A stretch of DNA of 64,000 nucleotides from Marisediminitalea alba. Its GTDB lineage: Bacteria; Pseudomonadota; Gammaproteobacteria; Enterobacterales; Alteromonadaceae. Below the pieces are notes generated by a model that had not been told where the DNA came from, ran no database searches, and saw nothing but the letters and a program-made list of their open reading frames with translations. Of this stretch, positions 52,549-61,592 are shown in pieces; position 1 is the first letter of the stretch, and each line of letters begins with the position of its first letter. Made by a program: the position numbers and the translations under genes. The stretch covers positions 1-64,000 of the forward strand of contig NZ_PVNP01000016.1 in NCBI RefSeq assembly GCF_002993365.1. Reading direction: 5' to 3'.

Positions 52549-53020
52549 GTGAAAACTCGCCAGTTTAAACAGAAAGCAGGGGGGGGGAGTTGCTGTTTTT
52601 GTTAACCAGTACGGCTACATAGTTGTTGGTGTGTTTGTCTTTTCTTTTTTATTTACGCTGTTTTTTGGTAACTACCCACAATGGCAGGATGAGGCGTACC
52701 ACGATGCCTTAAAGCAGTATTTTGAGCCGGAATTACAACATATTACCTTTAATGGCATCAGCACTTCGCAACCGGTGATCAAGCTGATTTTTACTTATTC
52801 TGAGGGTGCTGATCTCGCACTCACAAATTATCAGCGCCCGAATAAAGCAACACTCAAAGCCGGGTGGAAAGCCACTATTCTCAATCTGGTTTGTGTTCAT
52901 GATGACCTGCGAAAGCAGTTACAAAAAGGGCGAAAAATCGACATAGACTTGCGGGATGGCGACAGCCAAAGCCGGGTAAGCATGATCACCAATATGGTGA
53001 TCACTAATGCCAGGTGTTAA
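52549..53020 (+). CDS. Membrane-anchored protein interrupted at a nine-G tract
   Basis: From GTG 52549 the frame reads KTRQFKQKA into nine Gs (52579-52587) and then soon stops. From the G-tract another frame continues VAVFVNQYGYIVVGVFVFSF (a membrane helix) through to 53020 and has no start codon before the GTG at 52631 inside that helix. Eight Gs would join the two into one protein of about 156 residues with a short cytoplasmic start, one helix and a periplasmic domain (PQWQDEAYHDALKQYFEPEL and RKIDIDLRDGDSQSRVSMIT). I do not recognise the family. The tract may vary in length in the population or be a sequencing error. Confidence 0.5.
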
Positions 53021-53068
53021 ATCTCGTGAAAAACCCTAAGCCGCCAGAAGCAATAAAAAACAGAGCAT

Positions 53069-53473
53069 ATGGAACCGGATTATAAAAATTATAGTGTAGA
53101 TGAACTCTGTGAATCGCTTGACTCTATTGATAAACAGGCATATCCGGAGCGGGTAGAATCGATAAAGGCCGAATTAAAACTTAAGGGCTATTCCGAGCCT
53201 GTAAAACCTGTTGATGAAGCGTTAGAGCAGCCTGAGGAGGAACAAAAGCCCTTAGGGCCGATATCACAGATTGTAGCGGTGCTGGTTGCTATTCTCTTTT
53301 CATGGTTTGCATTCAGTGCAATACAGACCGGTTCTATAAGTGGCCGAAGAGGCAGAGAATACACTTATGAGTCCTCGCCAATGATGTTTTTATTTTTGCT
53401 GTCTGTCGATCTTCTGTTGGTAGTGATGCCTGTCTACGCTGTAATCAAATCCCGGTGGCTTTCAAAACCGTGA
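53069..53473 (+). CDS. Two-helix membrane protein with N-terminal YPER motif
   Basis: This 134-residue protein begins NYSVDELCESLDSIDKQAYP followed by ERVESIKAEL, a short helical motif seen at the N-terminus of many uncharacterised proteobacterial membrane proteins. Two membrane helices follow (IVAVLVAILFSWFAFSAI and MFLFLLSVDLLLVVMPVYAV). Function is unknown. It lies in the run of small membrane-protein genes right of the cassette array; no ribosome site is obvious. Confidence 0.6.
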   Translation: MEPDYKNYSVDELCESLDSIDKQAYPERVESIKAELKLKGYSEPVKPVDEALEQPEEEQKPLGPISQIVAVLVAILFSWFAFSAIQTGSISGRRGREYTYESSPMMFLFLLSVDLLLVVMPVYAVIKSRWLSKP

Positions 53474-53715
53474 TTATCTATAAAAGTGGGCAGAGAGTGT
53501 ATGGCTGACATTAAACGTTTGGCGTTGTGTCTGTCGTAATTCATATTTACCAGTTGCTATCTGCACTGGTTAGTTTCCAAGAGCCACATAATTTGATTTT
53601 TGTTCGGTGAGCAGCTTGTTTTAACTGTGCTCAATCACAGCTGAAACACTCGTTTACAACTTGCCCTTGCGTCATCCGGTTATAACCCGTTTAATAAAAT
53701 AAAACGAGTTTTTTC
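53474..53715. other. Intergenic region, nothing recognised
   Basis: No ORF, hairpin terminator or known operator was found in this stretch of about 240 bp. It must contain the promoter of the fusion hydrolase gene. Confidence 0.4.
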
Positions 53716-55665
53716 ATGACGTTAATAAGAACTACTGCCGTTATATCACTGGCCTTACTGCTCTTTGGCTGCAATGAACCGGGTTATCCTGATAATGTTA
53801 AAGTTAAAAGGATCAACACTGACAGCTTGCAAGCATTGTTGGTTGTGCCTAATCACATTGATGAAGTATCCCAAACACCACTAACTACCGCCATTGTTCT
53901 GGGCGGCTCTGAGGGCGGTTTAGCGGGGGCATCTGCCACCGCCGTAGCTCTGGCAGAAAACGGAATTGCTGCGTTAGCTGTTGGGTATTTTGGTGTCGAG
54001 GGGCTCCCTGCCACATTAAAACAGGTGCCAGTAGAAGTAGTGGATGCTGCTGTAGCCTACATTGATGCGTCCCCGGCACTGACTCGTAATCATTGTAAAC
54101 AAGTAGCACTGATTGGTTCTTCGCGGGGGGCTGAACTGGCGTTGCTGGCAGCTTCCTATAATCAGGATTACGGACCGGTTGTGGCGCTTTCACCCAGCTC
54201 TCATACCTGGGGTGCCCTGGGCGATTCAGATAGCGCGGCATGGACCTACCAGGGTGAGCCAGTTCCTTTTGTACCGAGACATTCTAACCCGGATTATACG
54301 GTAACTGAGTTTGCCGGGCGTAATTACTTTATACAGGATTTAAACCACCCCGACGCAAATAAGGCTCGTATTGATGCGGCTAACATTCGCGGCCAGGTTC
54401 TGCTGCTGGCGGGCACCGACGATAAGCTCTGGCCATCAGCTATCATGGCAGAAACATTACGCAATTCTATCGCCAGCCAGGGAGTTAAGCACAGAGTAAA
54501 CAAACAGCTTTATGAGGGGGCAGGTCATGTGATAAGTCCGGGCTTACCGGATAATCTTACTCAAACCGACATTCAAAAGGGACAAACCATATTACTGGGC
54601 GGCACGCCGACAGCGAATCAGTTAGCTCAGACTGAAGCGCTCAAAACAATCGTCGCAACGCTTAAGTCGCCGATCTGTTACAGCAGCTCAGCCGGATTTA
54701 ACCCGCAAAAATTAGCCCGACTTAAAGCCTTTCTGAAAACGACCAATACATCGTCATTAGTGTTGATGCGAGGTGGTGAAGTGGTATTTCAGTACGGAGA
54801 TATTCATCACAGGCACACCATTCACTCTATCCGCAAGCCCATGTTAAATGCGCTGTACGGCATATATGTTGATAAAGGCATTATCGATTTGGATATAACC
54901 CTGGGTGAGCTTGGAATATCCGACCTTACAGCGCTGTCTGATGTTGAAAAGTCGGCAACGGTAAGGCAATTGTTGCAGTCCCGTTCTGGTATCTACCTGC
55001 CATCGGCGGCGACCAATCAGGCTATGCTCGATATGTTGCCAGAGCGCGGCCAGTTTAAGCCCGGTGAAAAATATGCCTATAACAACTGGGACTTTAACGT
55101 AGCGGGAGCAATCTTTGAGAAGCTCGCCGGTGAGAGTCTGTATACTGTCTTTTACCGCGAAATCGCTAAGCCATTAGGCATGCAGCAGTTTAAAGGCGAC
55201 TATGTCCAAGCTACTGCGGATACAGAGTTCTCAGCGCTACAGGCAGACGGCTTTTATCAACTGGAAGCGGATAAGTCTGAGTTTCCGGCTTATCATTTTC
55301 GGATGTCAGCTTACGATATGGCGTTATTTGGCCAGCTTTATGAAAACTACGGTATGTGGAACGGGCATAAAATCTTGTCCAGAGAATGGATAGAAGCCAG
55401 CACCATGTCCTATTCCGTGACCAACCGGTTTATGGACTTCGGGTACGGCATGTTATGGAACGTGATTAATGCAAACGACAACAGACCCGATAAAGCATTT
55501 TTTCATACCGGGGTAGGCATTCATATGTTAGGTGTTTATCCAGCCTCTGATCTGGTGTTTGTTCACCGGGTGCAAACCGAGCAGGCGTATACGTTCAACC
55601 AGCAGGATTTATATAAAATTATTGGCCGCACTTTCGATGCACTGGAGTCGCATCAGCCGGAATAG
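53716..55665 (+). CDS. Fusion lipoprotein: BAAT-like hydrolase plus serine beta-lactamase domain
   Basis: This 649-residue envelope lipoprotein (lipobox LLLFGC, Cys19) joins two hydrolases. Residues about 55-310 form an alpha/beta-hydrolase of the BAAT C-terminal/dienelactone type with the nucleophile in IGSSRGAELALL, an acid in GTDDKLWP and a histidine in YEGAGHVISP. Residues about 340-640 form a class C beta-lactamase/penicillin-binding fold: SxxK is SIRK in HSIRKPMLNALYG, YxN is in KYAYNNWDF, and the third motif region is FFHTGVGIHML. The two domains together suggest processing of an ester- or peptide-linked envelope molecule; the substrate is unknown. Confidence 0.85.
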   Translation: MTLIRTTAVISLALLLFGCNEPGYPDNVKVKRINTDSLQALLVVPNHIDEVSQTPLTTAIVLGGSEGGLAGASATAVALAENGIAALAVGYFGVEGLPATLKQVPVEVVDAAVAYIDASPALTRNHCKQVALIGSSRGAELALLAASYNQDYGPVVALSPSSHTWGALGDSDSAAWTYQGEPVPFVPRHSNPDYTVTEFAGRNYFIQDLNHPDANKARIDAANIRGQVLLLAGTDDKLWPSAIMAETLRNSIASQGVKHRVNKQLYEGAGHVISPGLPDNLTQTDIQKGQTILLGGTPTANQLAQTEALKTIVATLKSPICYSSSAGFNPQKLARLKAFLKTTNTSSLVLMRGGEVVFQYGDIHHRHTIHSIRKPMLNALYGIYVDKGIIDLDITLGELGISDLTALSDVEKSATVRQLLQSRSGIYLPSAATNQAMLDMLPERGQFKPGEKYAYNNWDFNVAGAIFEKLAGESLYTVFYREIAKPLGMQQFKGDYVQATADTEFSALQADGFYQLEADKSEFPAYHFRMSAYDMALFGQLYENYGMWNGHKILSREWIEASTMSYSVTNRFMDFGYGMLWNVINANDNRPDKAFFHTGVGIHMLGVYPASDLVFVHRVQTEQAYTFNQQDLYKIIGRTFDALESHQPE

Positions 55666-55693
55666 GATATTGGAGTGCCGATCCCAGACATTA

Positions 55694-55717
55694 TAAAGGC
55701 TCCCTGAGGAGCCTTTA
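55694..55717. terminator. Convergent hairpin after the fusion hydrolase and phosphorylase genes
   Basis: A 10-bp stem (TAAAGGCTCC / GGAGCCTTTA) with a CTGA loop lies between two convergent genes and can serve either. The T-run is short. Confidence 0.7.
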
Positions 55718-55723
55718 CGTTAT

Positions 55724-57502
55724 CTATTGGCTTTTACGGTATTCTTCGTAATCCATGTTGCTGAGCCAAACCGTTTGGTATGGCTTTAATTGCACAAAGC
55801 CCAGTACATCTTCTATCTGGTCGCGAGTGATCAAATCAATCCAGTTGTCGGTGCCAATCAGATTCAGATCGGATAACAAAATAGATTGTTCTTCATCAGT
55901 CACGTTAGAAATACAGAAAATGCTTTGTCTGCGATTCAGGCTTTGACGCCAGTAACCAAACAGTGACGGACCCAACTGTAAGGTAAACTGCGTAGCGTTA
56001 GGGTGAAAAGCTTCCTGAGCCTTACGAATGCGGATCAACTGCGATAACCGCGTCAGCACCTTGTGATGTTGCGAATAAGGTGAGTCCAGCTGTGATTCCA
56101 ATTCTGAGTAATCCCAGCGTTTGCGATTAATTGAACGATTCTGGCCGGTATTGGCCACTTTATCGTAGTCGTTGGACGTACCCAATAAGCTGTGAATATA
56201 AAGCCCTGGTATACCTTCCATACCAAGCATCATGGCATGTGCACACAAGAAACGGTCGACCTGGAATTTATCCGGGCCCTTTACCGTACCTTGCATGGCA
56301 TCAAACAACGTAATGTTGATTTCGTAAGGCTTTTGTTGGCCATGCTCACTGGAACGCCACGAAATGCGGCCGCCAAAGTTTTGCATCGACTGTACCAGTG
56401 TCCCTATTTCCTCGTCACTCAGCAGGCCTTCTGCAGGGCGTAACCCAATGCCGTCGTGGGAGGCAATAAAGTTAAAGTAGGTGGTGCCGTTTTGTGCCGG
56501 CGGCATACTCATCATCCAACTTTTAAGATAAGTACAGTCACCGGTGACCATGGTATTCACCAACAGCGGCGGTAGCGAGAAGTTATAAATCGCATGGGCT
56601 TCGTTAGCGTTACCAAAATAGGTCAGGTTCTCGCGATTGGGAATGTTGGTCTCAGTAATAATAATAATACTGGGATCCACATGTTCAATCAGCGTTCTCA
56701 TCAGGCGTATTACTTCATGGGTTTGTGGCAGGTTAATGCACTTGGTGCCGATGATCTTCCATAAGAAGGCCACTGCATCCAGGCGGAATAACTTGGCGCC
56801 ATTATCAATGTAATGTTTGATGATTTGAATAAAGGTGATCAGTACCTTGGGATTTTTAAAGTCAAAATCCACCTGGTCGTGGCTGAATGTACACCATACG
56901 TGCTGGGTGCCGTTTGCCGTTTCTGTTTCACGCAGTAACGGGCTGGTGCGCGGGCGGGTCACATCGGTTAAATCTGCCGTGGGATCGGCTGTTAAAAAGA
57001 AGTCGCTGCCCGGGCCTTCGCCTTTAATAAAGTTGTCAAACCACATACTGCGCGAGGAGCAGTGGTTAATCACCAAGTCAAACATCAAGCCGTATTCTGC
57101 CGCGATGCGGTGTACATCTGACCAGGTGCCTAGTGACTCGTTGACACTTGAGTAGTTTATTACCGAAAAGCCGTCATCAGAGCTAAACGGGAAGAAGGGC
57201 AGGATATGGACCTTGTTAACCGTGTTTTTGCAGTAGGTATGTAAAAACCTGAACAGCGTAAACAAGGGTGACTCGTGTTCATTGATCACGCTGTCGCCGT
57301 AGGTGATCATCACGATATCCTGCTCATCCCAGTAGTTTTGGTGCGGCTCGGGGATCACTATGTCATCTTCCTGGTTCAGACCGATCGTATTCATCAGCTC
57401 TGTGGCCAGCACGCCAATTGGCGTGTTGGTGACCACATCTGCATAAATAAACTGAAGATGATGACTAATTTTTTCGTGTAAGTAATCCCAGCGTTTTGTC
57501 AT
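55724..57502 (-). CDS. GH13_18 glycoside phosphorylase, probably glucosylglycerate phosphorylase
   Basis: This 592-residue enzyme is of the sucrose-phosphorylase clan. The barrel signature shows [14 protein letters not shown], the nucleophile region [12 protein letters not shown], the acid/base [11 protein letters not shown] and the transition-state Asp in [12 protein letters not shown]. The subfamily includes sucrose, glucosylglycerol and glucosylglycerate phosphorylases. Since it is encoded in an operon with GpgS, a matching phosphatase and a D-glycerate kinase, the likely reaction is glucosylglycerate + phosphate to glucose 1-phosphate + D-glycerate. It starts 3 bp after the gpgS stop. Confidence 0.88.
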   Translation of the reverse strand: MTKRWDYLHEKISHHLQFIYADVVTNTPIGVLATELMNTIGLNQEDDIVIPEPHQNYWDEQDIVMITYGDSVINEHESPLFTLFRFLHTYCKNTVNKVHILPFFPFSSDDGFSVINYSSVNESLGTWSDVHRIAAEYGLMFDLVINHCSSRSMWFDNFIKGEGPGSDFFLTADPTADLTDVTRPRTSPLLRETETANGTQHVWCTFSHDQVDFDFKNPKVLITFIQIIKHYIDNGAKLFRLDAVAFLWKIIGTKCINLPQTHEVIRLMRTLIEHVDPSIIIITETNIPNRENLTYFGNANEAHAIYNFSLPPLLVNTMVTGDCTYLKSWMMSMPPAQNGTTYFNFIASHDGIGLRPAEGLLSDEEIGTLVQSMQNFGGRISWRSSEHGQQKPYEINITLFDAMQGTVKGPDKFQVDRFLCAHAMMLGMEGIPGLYIHSLLGTSNDYDKVANTGQNRSINRKRWDYSELESQLDSPYSQHHKVLTRLSQLIRIRKAQEAFHPNATQFTLQLGPSLFGYWRQSLNRRQSIFCISNVTDEEQSILLSDLNLIGTDNWIDLITRDQIEDVLGFVQLKPYQTVWLSNMDYEEYRKSQ

Positions 57503-57505
57503 TGA

Positions 57506-58729
57506 TTATCCTTTAAATTCTTCTGTGTCAGCTTCAACCGCTTCGAGCAGGCGATCAAGAATGTCGGGTACCGCACTGGTTACTCGGTTCCAGCTTGGAA
57601 TAAATGGCGTTTCCATTGGATTTTCCAGGAAATGCTGACCGGCTTTCATAATATTACTGGCAAACATCTCCACCGCTTTTTCTTCGCTATGAATATCCAG
57701 TGTCAGGCCATTCATAACCGCATCGTTGTGATAAGTCTCAATAAAGTCCAGTGCGATCCGATAGTAAGTGGCTTTAATTGAACGGAACATTTCATTGCTG
57801 AATGATTGCCCCTGGGTCGCTAACTTACGGAACAGGGCTTTGGTAATGTCGATAGACATTTTAGACAAGCCGCCTTGTTCGTTATTCAGCGACAGATCCT
57901 GGTGTTTATGGTCGTAGGTTTCGGCGATATCCGCCTGACATAAACGGTTGTGCGAATAATTACGGTGCATTTCTGAAAGCACGCCAATTTCCAGACCCCA
58001 GTCACTCGGGATGCGAATATCATTAAGTACATCGCGACGGAAGGAGAACTCACCGGCTAACGGGTAGCGGAAGCTGTCCATAAATTCGATGTATTCGTTG
58101 TCACCCAGCGTACGTTTAAGTGCGCGCAGCAGTGGCGTTACCAGTAAGCGTGATACACGGCCGTTGATTTTCCCGTCGGCGACCCGGGCGTAATAGCCCT
58201 TACAAAACTCATAGTTAAACTGTGGGTTGGCAACCGGGTATATCAGGCGCGCTAGTAAGTCGCGGTTATAGGTAATAATATCGCAATCGTGTAGCGCCAC
58301 GGATTCGGCTTTGTTTGAGGCCAGGATATAGCCCATGCAATACCAGACATTGCGGCCTTTACCCAATTCCTTAGGCGCCAGGTCAAGCGCCTGAAGCTCT
58401 TCGTCAATGGCTTTTAAACGTGGGCCATCATTCCACAAAATACGGTGGTGCTGCGGCAGGCGGCTGAAAAAGCCCTGGGCATGGCGGTATTGCTCCAGGT
58501 TGGCGCGGTCAAGTCCGATAACAATTTCAGACAGGTAAGGGACATTCGTTAGTTCATCAACGATGTGGCCCAATGCCGGTCCTTCAAGCTCTGAAAACAG
58601 TGATGGCAAGATAAGTGCCATCGGGCGTTTCTGAGAAAAGCGTAACAGCTCAGCTTCGAGTGCTTCGGTCGAGCGGCTGGCGAGATTGTGTAGCGTTGTC
58701 ACGACACCATTTTGGTAAAAATCGGCCAT
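57506..58729 (-). CDS. gpgS: Glucosyl-3-phosphoglycerate synthase
   Basis: This 407-residue GT81-family retaining glucosyltransferase couples NDP-glucose to 3-phosphoglycerate, the first step of glucosylglycerate synthesis. Family segments are LILPSLFSELEGPALGHIVD, ILWNDGPRLKAIDEE, KGRNVWYCMGYILA, the metal-binding VALHDCDIITYNRDLL, and FPLAGEF-like YPLAGEFSFRRDVL with DWGLEIGVLSEM. Length fits. It lies 8 bp after the phosphatase gene, in a four-gene operon. Glucosylglycerate is a compatible solute that accumulates under salt stress and nitrogen limitation. Confidence 0.95.
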   Translation of the reverse strand: MADFYQNGVVTTLHNLASRSTEALEAELLRFSQKRPMALILPSLFSELEGPALGHIVDELTNVPYLSEIVIGLDRANLEQYRHAQGFFSRLPQHHRILWNDGPRLKAIDEELQALDLAPKELGKGRNVWYCMGYILASNKAESVALHDCDIITYNRDLLARLIYPVANPQFNYEFCKGYYARVADGKINGRVSRLLVTPLLRALKRTLGDNEYIEFMDSFRYPLAGEFSFRRDVLNDIRIPSDWGLEIGVLSEMHRNYSHNRLCQADIAETYDHKHQDLSLNNEQGGLSKMSIDITKALFRKLATQGQSFSNEMFRSIKATYYRIALDFIETYHNDAVMNGLTLDIHSEEKAVEMFASNIMKAGQHFLENPMETPFIPSWNRVTSAVPDILDRLLEAVEADTEEFKG

Positions 58730-58737
58730 GTGTCCTC

Positions 58738-59562
58738 CTAATCTTTCAATGAAAGCAATTGTGTAAGCGTTTCTGTCCAGCCCTCAGGGCCAAGTTTTGT
58801 GCTGGTATATACGTTATCTTTTTTATCCAGTGGGGGAGGCTCATGGGTGGGTGACGCGATGCGCACGGCAATATCGGCCGCTTCCATCATGGCGATGTCA
58901 TTTTTGCCATCACCTAATGCAATAGACGTTGCAGTAACCGCCGATTGACGCCGATACTCCTCCATAAACCAGCTTAGCGCCTTACCTTTAGTACAGTCTC
59001 CGGAGATATGGATGAAACGCCCGCCCTCCAGCGGTGTTGCGCCACGTTCTCTGACTGACTCGATAAATTCGGCTTTGCGAATATCACTGCCAAGCCACAT
59101 TACCGGTTCGCCAAATTGGCGTTTGGCTGCTAAGCGGGCTTCATCCTCGCTCAAACCGGTGGCAGCCATTAATTCTTCGGTGCTCATTTCGCTAAAATGA
59201 GTAAATTCACCCGCAAAATCTGCTTTAACGATTTCAAGTAATTTTAACCAGTAGCCCTTTGATGAAATAAAGGACTTACACCAAAAACCGTCCTGCCAGA
59301 TGGTACCTGCCGGTTTTTGTTTAAAAAATCCGTGTGGAATATAAGCAGCTGCACCGTTCTCCACCACGAATGGGCCGTTCAAACCGATCTTTTCCCGTAG
59401 CTCGGTCATCTCTGCAAAGGTTTTACTGGTATTGGGTATCACCGGTACTCCGCGTGCCGAAAGAGCATCCAGCGTGGGCTGAGCGGCGGCAAAACTATAG
59501 GTATGGTGATCCAGCAACGTGCCGTCCATGTCAGTAAAGATCACAGTACTTGATTGATCCAT
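58738..59562 (-). CDS. gpgP: Glucosyl/mannosyl-3-phosphoglycerate phosphatase (HAD superfamily)
   Basis: This 274-residue phosphatase has the HAD nucleophile motif FTDMDGTLLDHH, PNTSKTFAEMTELREKIGL, VENGAAAYIP and the motif-IV segment ALGDGKNDIAMMEAADIAVR. It matches the MPGP/YedP family and would remove the phosphate from glucosyl-3-phosphoglycerate made by the next gene product. Its start overlaps the stop of the glycerate-kinase gene by 1 nt (TAATG). In this context glucosyl- rather than mannosyl-phosphoglycerate is the likely substrate. Confidence 0.92.
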   Translation of the reverse strand: MDQSSTVIFTDMDGTLLDHHTYSFAAAQPTLDALSARGVPVIPNTSKTFAEMTELREKIGLNGPFVVENGAAAYIPHGFFKQKPAGTIWQDGFWCKSFISSKGYWLKLLEIVKADFAGEFTHFSEMSTEELMAATGLSEDEARLAAKRQFGEPVMWLGSDIRKAEFIESVRERGATPLEGGRFIHISGDCTKGKALSWFMEEYRRQSAVTATSIALGDGKNDIAMMEAADIAVRIASPTHEPPPLDKKDNVYTSTKLGPEGWTETLTQLLSLKD

Positions 59563-60440
59563 TAAACAGCCTTTTCTACATGAGTGATTTGACGGGTTTC
59601 GTCCAGATGGTAAACGTAATTACACTGCGGCGGCAATGTTTCCAGACTTTGTTCTGTTAAGCGTTGATAATGCTGTATAAACCGTTCGATTTCCAGGTCG
59701 GTCATAATGCCACTGTGCGCTTCAGATGAACCCAGTTTAGCAGCCAGTTTGTGTTCCTGCTCTTTTCGCCAGTTATATACCTGATCAAAAGAGGGCGCTT
59801 TCAGCATTACCCAAAAAGACATTTGTTCAAACAGGGCCTGGTAAGAATCCGCCAACTGTTTGTTAACGTAATTACGCCAGGTGCCTAATGGATCTTCATC
59901 ATGCTCCAGTGCGTTAACCGGTTCCGCCAGCTTAGCTTTGGTTTGCGGTTTTACGCCCCAACACCAGCCCTCTACCAGTACTATGTCTGGTGGTGAGTGG
60001 ATAACCGGCCACTCAACTACCGGAAATGGGTTGTCAATGGCTTTATTAAAACGTGGAATCGAGACAGTGCCATAGCCTCGTAAGCGGTCGAATGTCGTTT
60101 GCGCCAGTGATACATCGTGGGTGCCGGGTACGCCCCGGGTAGCCAGTAACGGGTGCACTTTTATAGCCAGCGCATTGCGGCTTGATTTATCCAGATAAAA
60201 ATCATCCAGCGATAACGACACCACATTGAGCTTTTTAAACTCGCTCAGATAAAACACTAAAAAGTCGCACAGCGTTGATTTTCCCGAGCCTTGGCAACCA
60301 TTAACACCAACGAAGAATGGCTTCTTTGCACTATCTTGGTGCTCATGGATTTCATCTGCCAATGGGATGAACCATTTTTGTGCAATGTCGCGGTAGCTCT
60401 CTGGAAGTTGATGCGCCGCAAGAAATGTAGAAATGTCCAT
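59562..60440 (-). CDS. D-glycerate 3-kinase-like P-loop kinase
   Basis: This 292-residue kinase has a Walker A motif GVNGCQGSGKST (about 44-55), LSLDDFYLDKSSR and ATRGVPGTHDVSLAQTTFDR, the signature of the GLYK/Tda10 group (plant glycerate kinase and its bacterial relatives, not the GarK type). It would phosphorylate D-glycerate released by the phosphorylase and return it to 3-phosphoglycerate, which is also the GpgS acceptor. It is the first gene of the glucosylglycerate operon; a HexR-type palindrome is centred about 46 bp upstream of its start. Confidence 0.9.
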   Translation of the reverse strand: MDISTFLAAHQLPESYRDIAQKWFIPLADEIHEHQDSAKKPFFVGVNGCQGSGKSTLCDFLVFYLSEFKKLNVVSLSLDDFYLDKSSRNALAIKVHPLLATRGVPGTHDVSLAQTTFDRLRGYGTVSIPRFNKAIDNPFPVVEWPVIHSPPDIVLVEGWCWGVKPQTKAKLAEPVNALEHDEDPLGTWRNYVNKQLADSYQALFEQMSFWVMLKAPSFDQVYNWRKEQEHKLAAKLGSSEAHSGIMTDLEIERFIQHYQRLTEQSLETLPPQCNYVYHLDETRQITHVEKAV

Positions 60441-60478
60441 AAAGCTGCCTTAGTTATTGATGATTCGCACAGCATACT

Positions 60479-60493
60479 TGTAATTTAGTTACA
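60479..60493. promoter_or_regulatory. Candidate HexR operator upstream of the glucosylglycerate operon
   Basis: TGTAATTTAGTTACA differs from the HexR consensus TGTAAT-N3-ATTACA at one position and extends to TTGTAA-N5-TTACAA (60478-60494). It nearly equals the perfect copy at 9088-9102 (13 of 15 positions identical). Confidence 0.55.
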
Positions 60494-60598
60494 ACATTTG
60501 TGCCAATTCAGTCGATAATTACTGCTTAACGATCCCTTTTGGTTATGATTGCACAAAAAGCGATCGAATGCAGGTGTCAGCATGCTTTAAGAAGCGGT

Positions 60599-61576
60599 TT
60601 ATCCCTTATTCGCTATAATCACAGCCCGTTTAGGGGCGGGGTAACCCTCAATCGTTTTAGAAGGGTCATCCGGGTCAAGAAAATCCACCAGGGAATGATT
60701 AGTCATCCAACGGGTAGCGCGCTGCTCTTCGGTGCTGGTGACGCACTCATCCACCACCTGGCAGTCGTTAAAGCCGAGCCGCTGCAACCACACTAACAAT
60801 GCTTTTGAGCTGGGCAGGAACCAGACATTGCGCATTTGCGCGTAACGCTCGCCCGCCATCAATACGGTTTGTTCGTCACCATCAACCACAAGGGTTTCCA
60901 GTACTAGCTGGCCGCCTTTGCGTAATTGTGACTTAAGTTGTTGTAAAAACTCCATGGGGTCACGGCGGTGATAAAGCACGCCCATCGAAAATACCGTATC
61001 GAATGCGCCCACCGGCTGCATCTGTTCGATACCCAGTGGTAAAAAATGCACGGGTGCCTGGCCGATAAAATGCTTAATCGCTAAGAACTGAATAAGGAAT
61101 AACTGGGTAGGGTCGATACCGTAAACGCCAGCGGCGTCTTCGCCATACATGCGCCACAGGTGATAACCACTGCCACAGCCTACATCCAGTACCTGTCGGC
61201 CTGCCAGCGGTGCGAGATGAGGCAATACCCGAGCCCATTTCCAGTCGGAACGCCACTCGGTATCAATGTGAATGCCGTGAACGTGATAAGGCCCTTTACG
61301 CCATGGCATAAACTGGCGGAGTAACCCTTCAATCTGTTTTTGAGTATAGGTATCGATATCTGTTGCCGCACCTATGGTGACGGACGCTTTAACGTCGAGT
61401 GCACTGGCCTTAGTGGCCGGCAATTTGTCGAGCAGCTTTTGCCACTTTTTAAACTCACCGTGCAGCGCAGTGCTGTGCCACTCCTCCATTTGTCGGGGCA
61501 GGGTATTGAGCCAGTGCGACAAGGGCCCGTTGAGCAGGTCCTTATAACAGCTGTGAAAGAGTTCAGATGCAGACAT
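60599..61576 (-). CDS. cmoB: tRNA U34 carboxymethyltransferase CmoB
   Basis: This 325-residue SAM-family enzyme transfers the carboxymethyl group of carboxy-SAM to 5-hydroxyuridine-34 of tRNAs, forming uridine 5-oxyacetic acid. The SAM-fold signature is RQVLDVGCGSGYHLWRMYGE, and GIDPTQLFLIQFLAIKHFIG and GVLYHRRDPMEFLQQLKSQL follow. An N-terminal helical domain with WHSTALHGEFKKWQKLLDKL is typical for CmoB. It is 16 bp downstream of cmoA, its usual operon partner. Confidence 0.97.
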   Translation of the reverse strand: MSASELFHSCYKDLLNGPLSHWLNTLPRQMEEWHSTALHGEFKKWQKLLDKLPATKASALDVKASVTIGAATDIDTYTQKQIEGLLRQFMPWRKGPYHVHGIHIDTEWRSDWKWARVLPHLAPLAGRQVLDVGCGSGYHLWRMYGEDAAGVYGIDPTQLFLIQFLAIKHFIGQAPVHFLPLGIEQMQPVGAFDTVFSMGVLYHRRDPMEFLQQLKSQLRKGGQLVLETLVVDGDEQTVLMAGERYAQMRNVWFLPSSKALLVWLQRLGFNDCQVVDECVTSTEEQRATRWMTNHSLVDFLDPDDPSKTIEGYPAPKRAVIIANKG

Positions 61577-61592
61577 AGATAGTTAACCCGGG

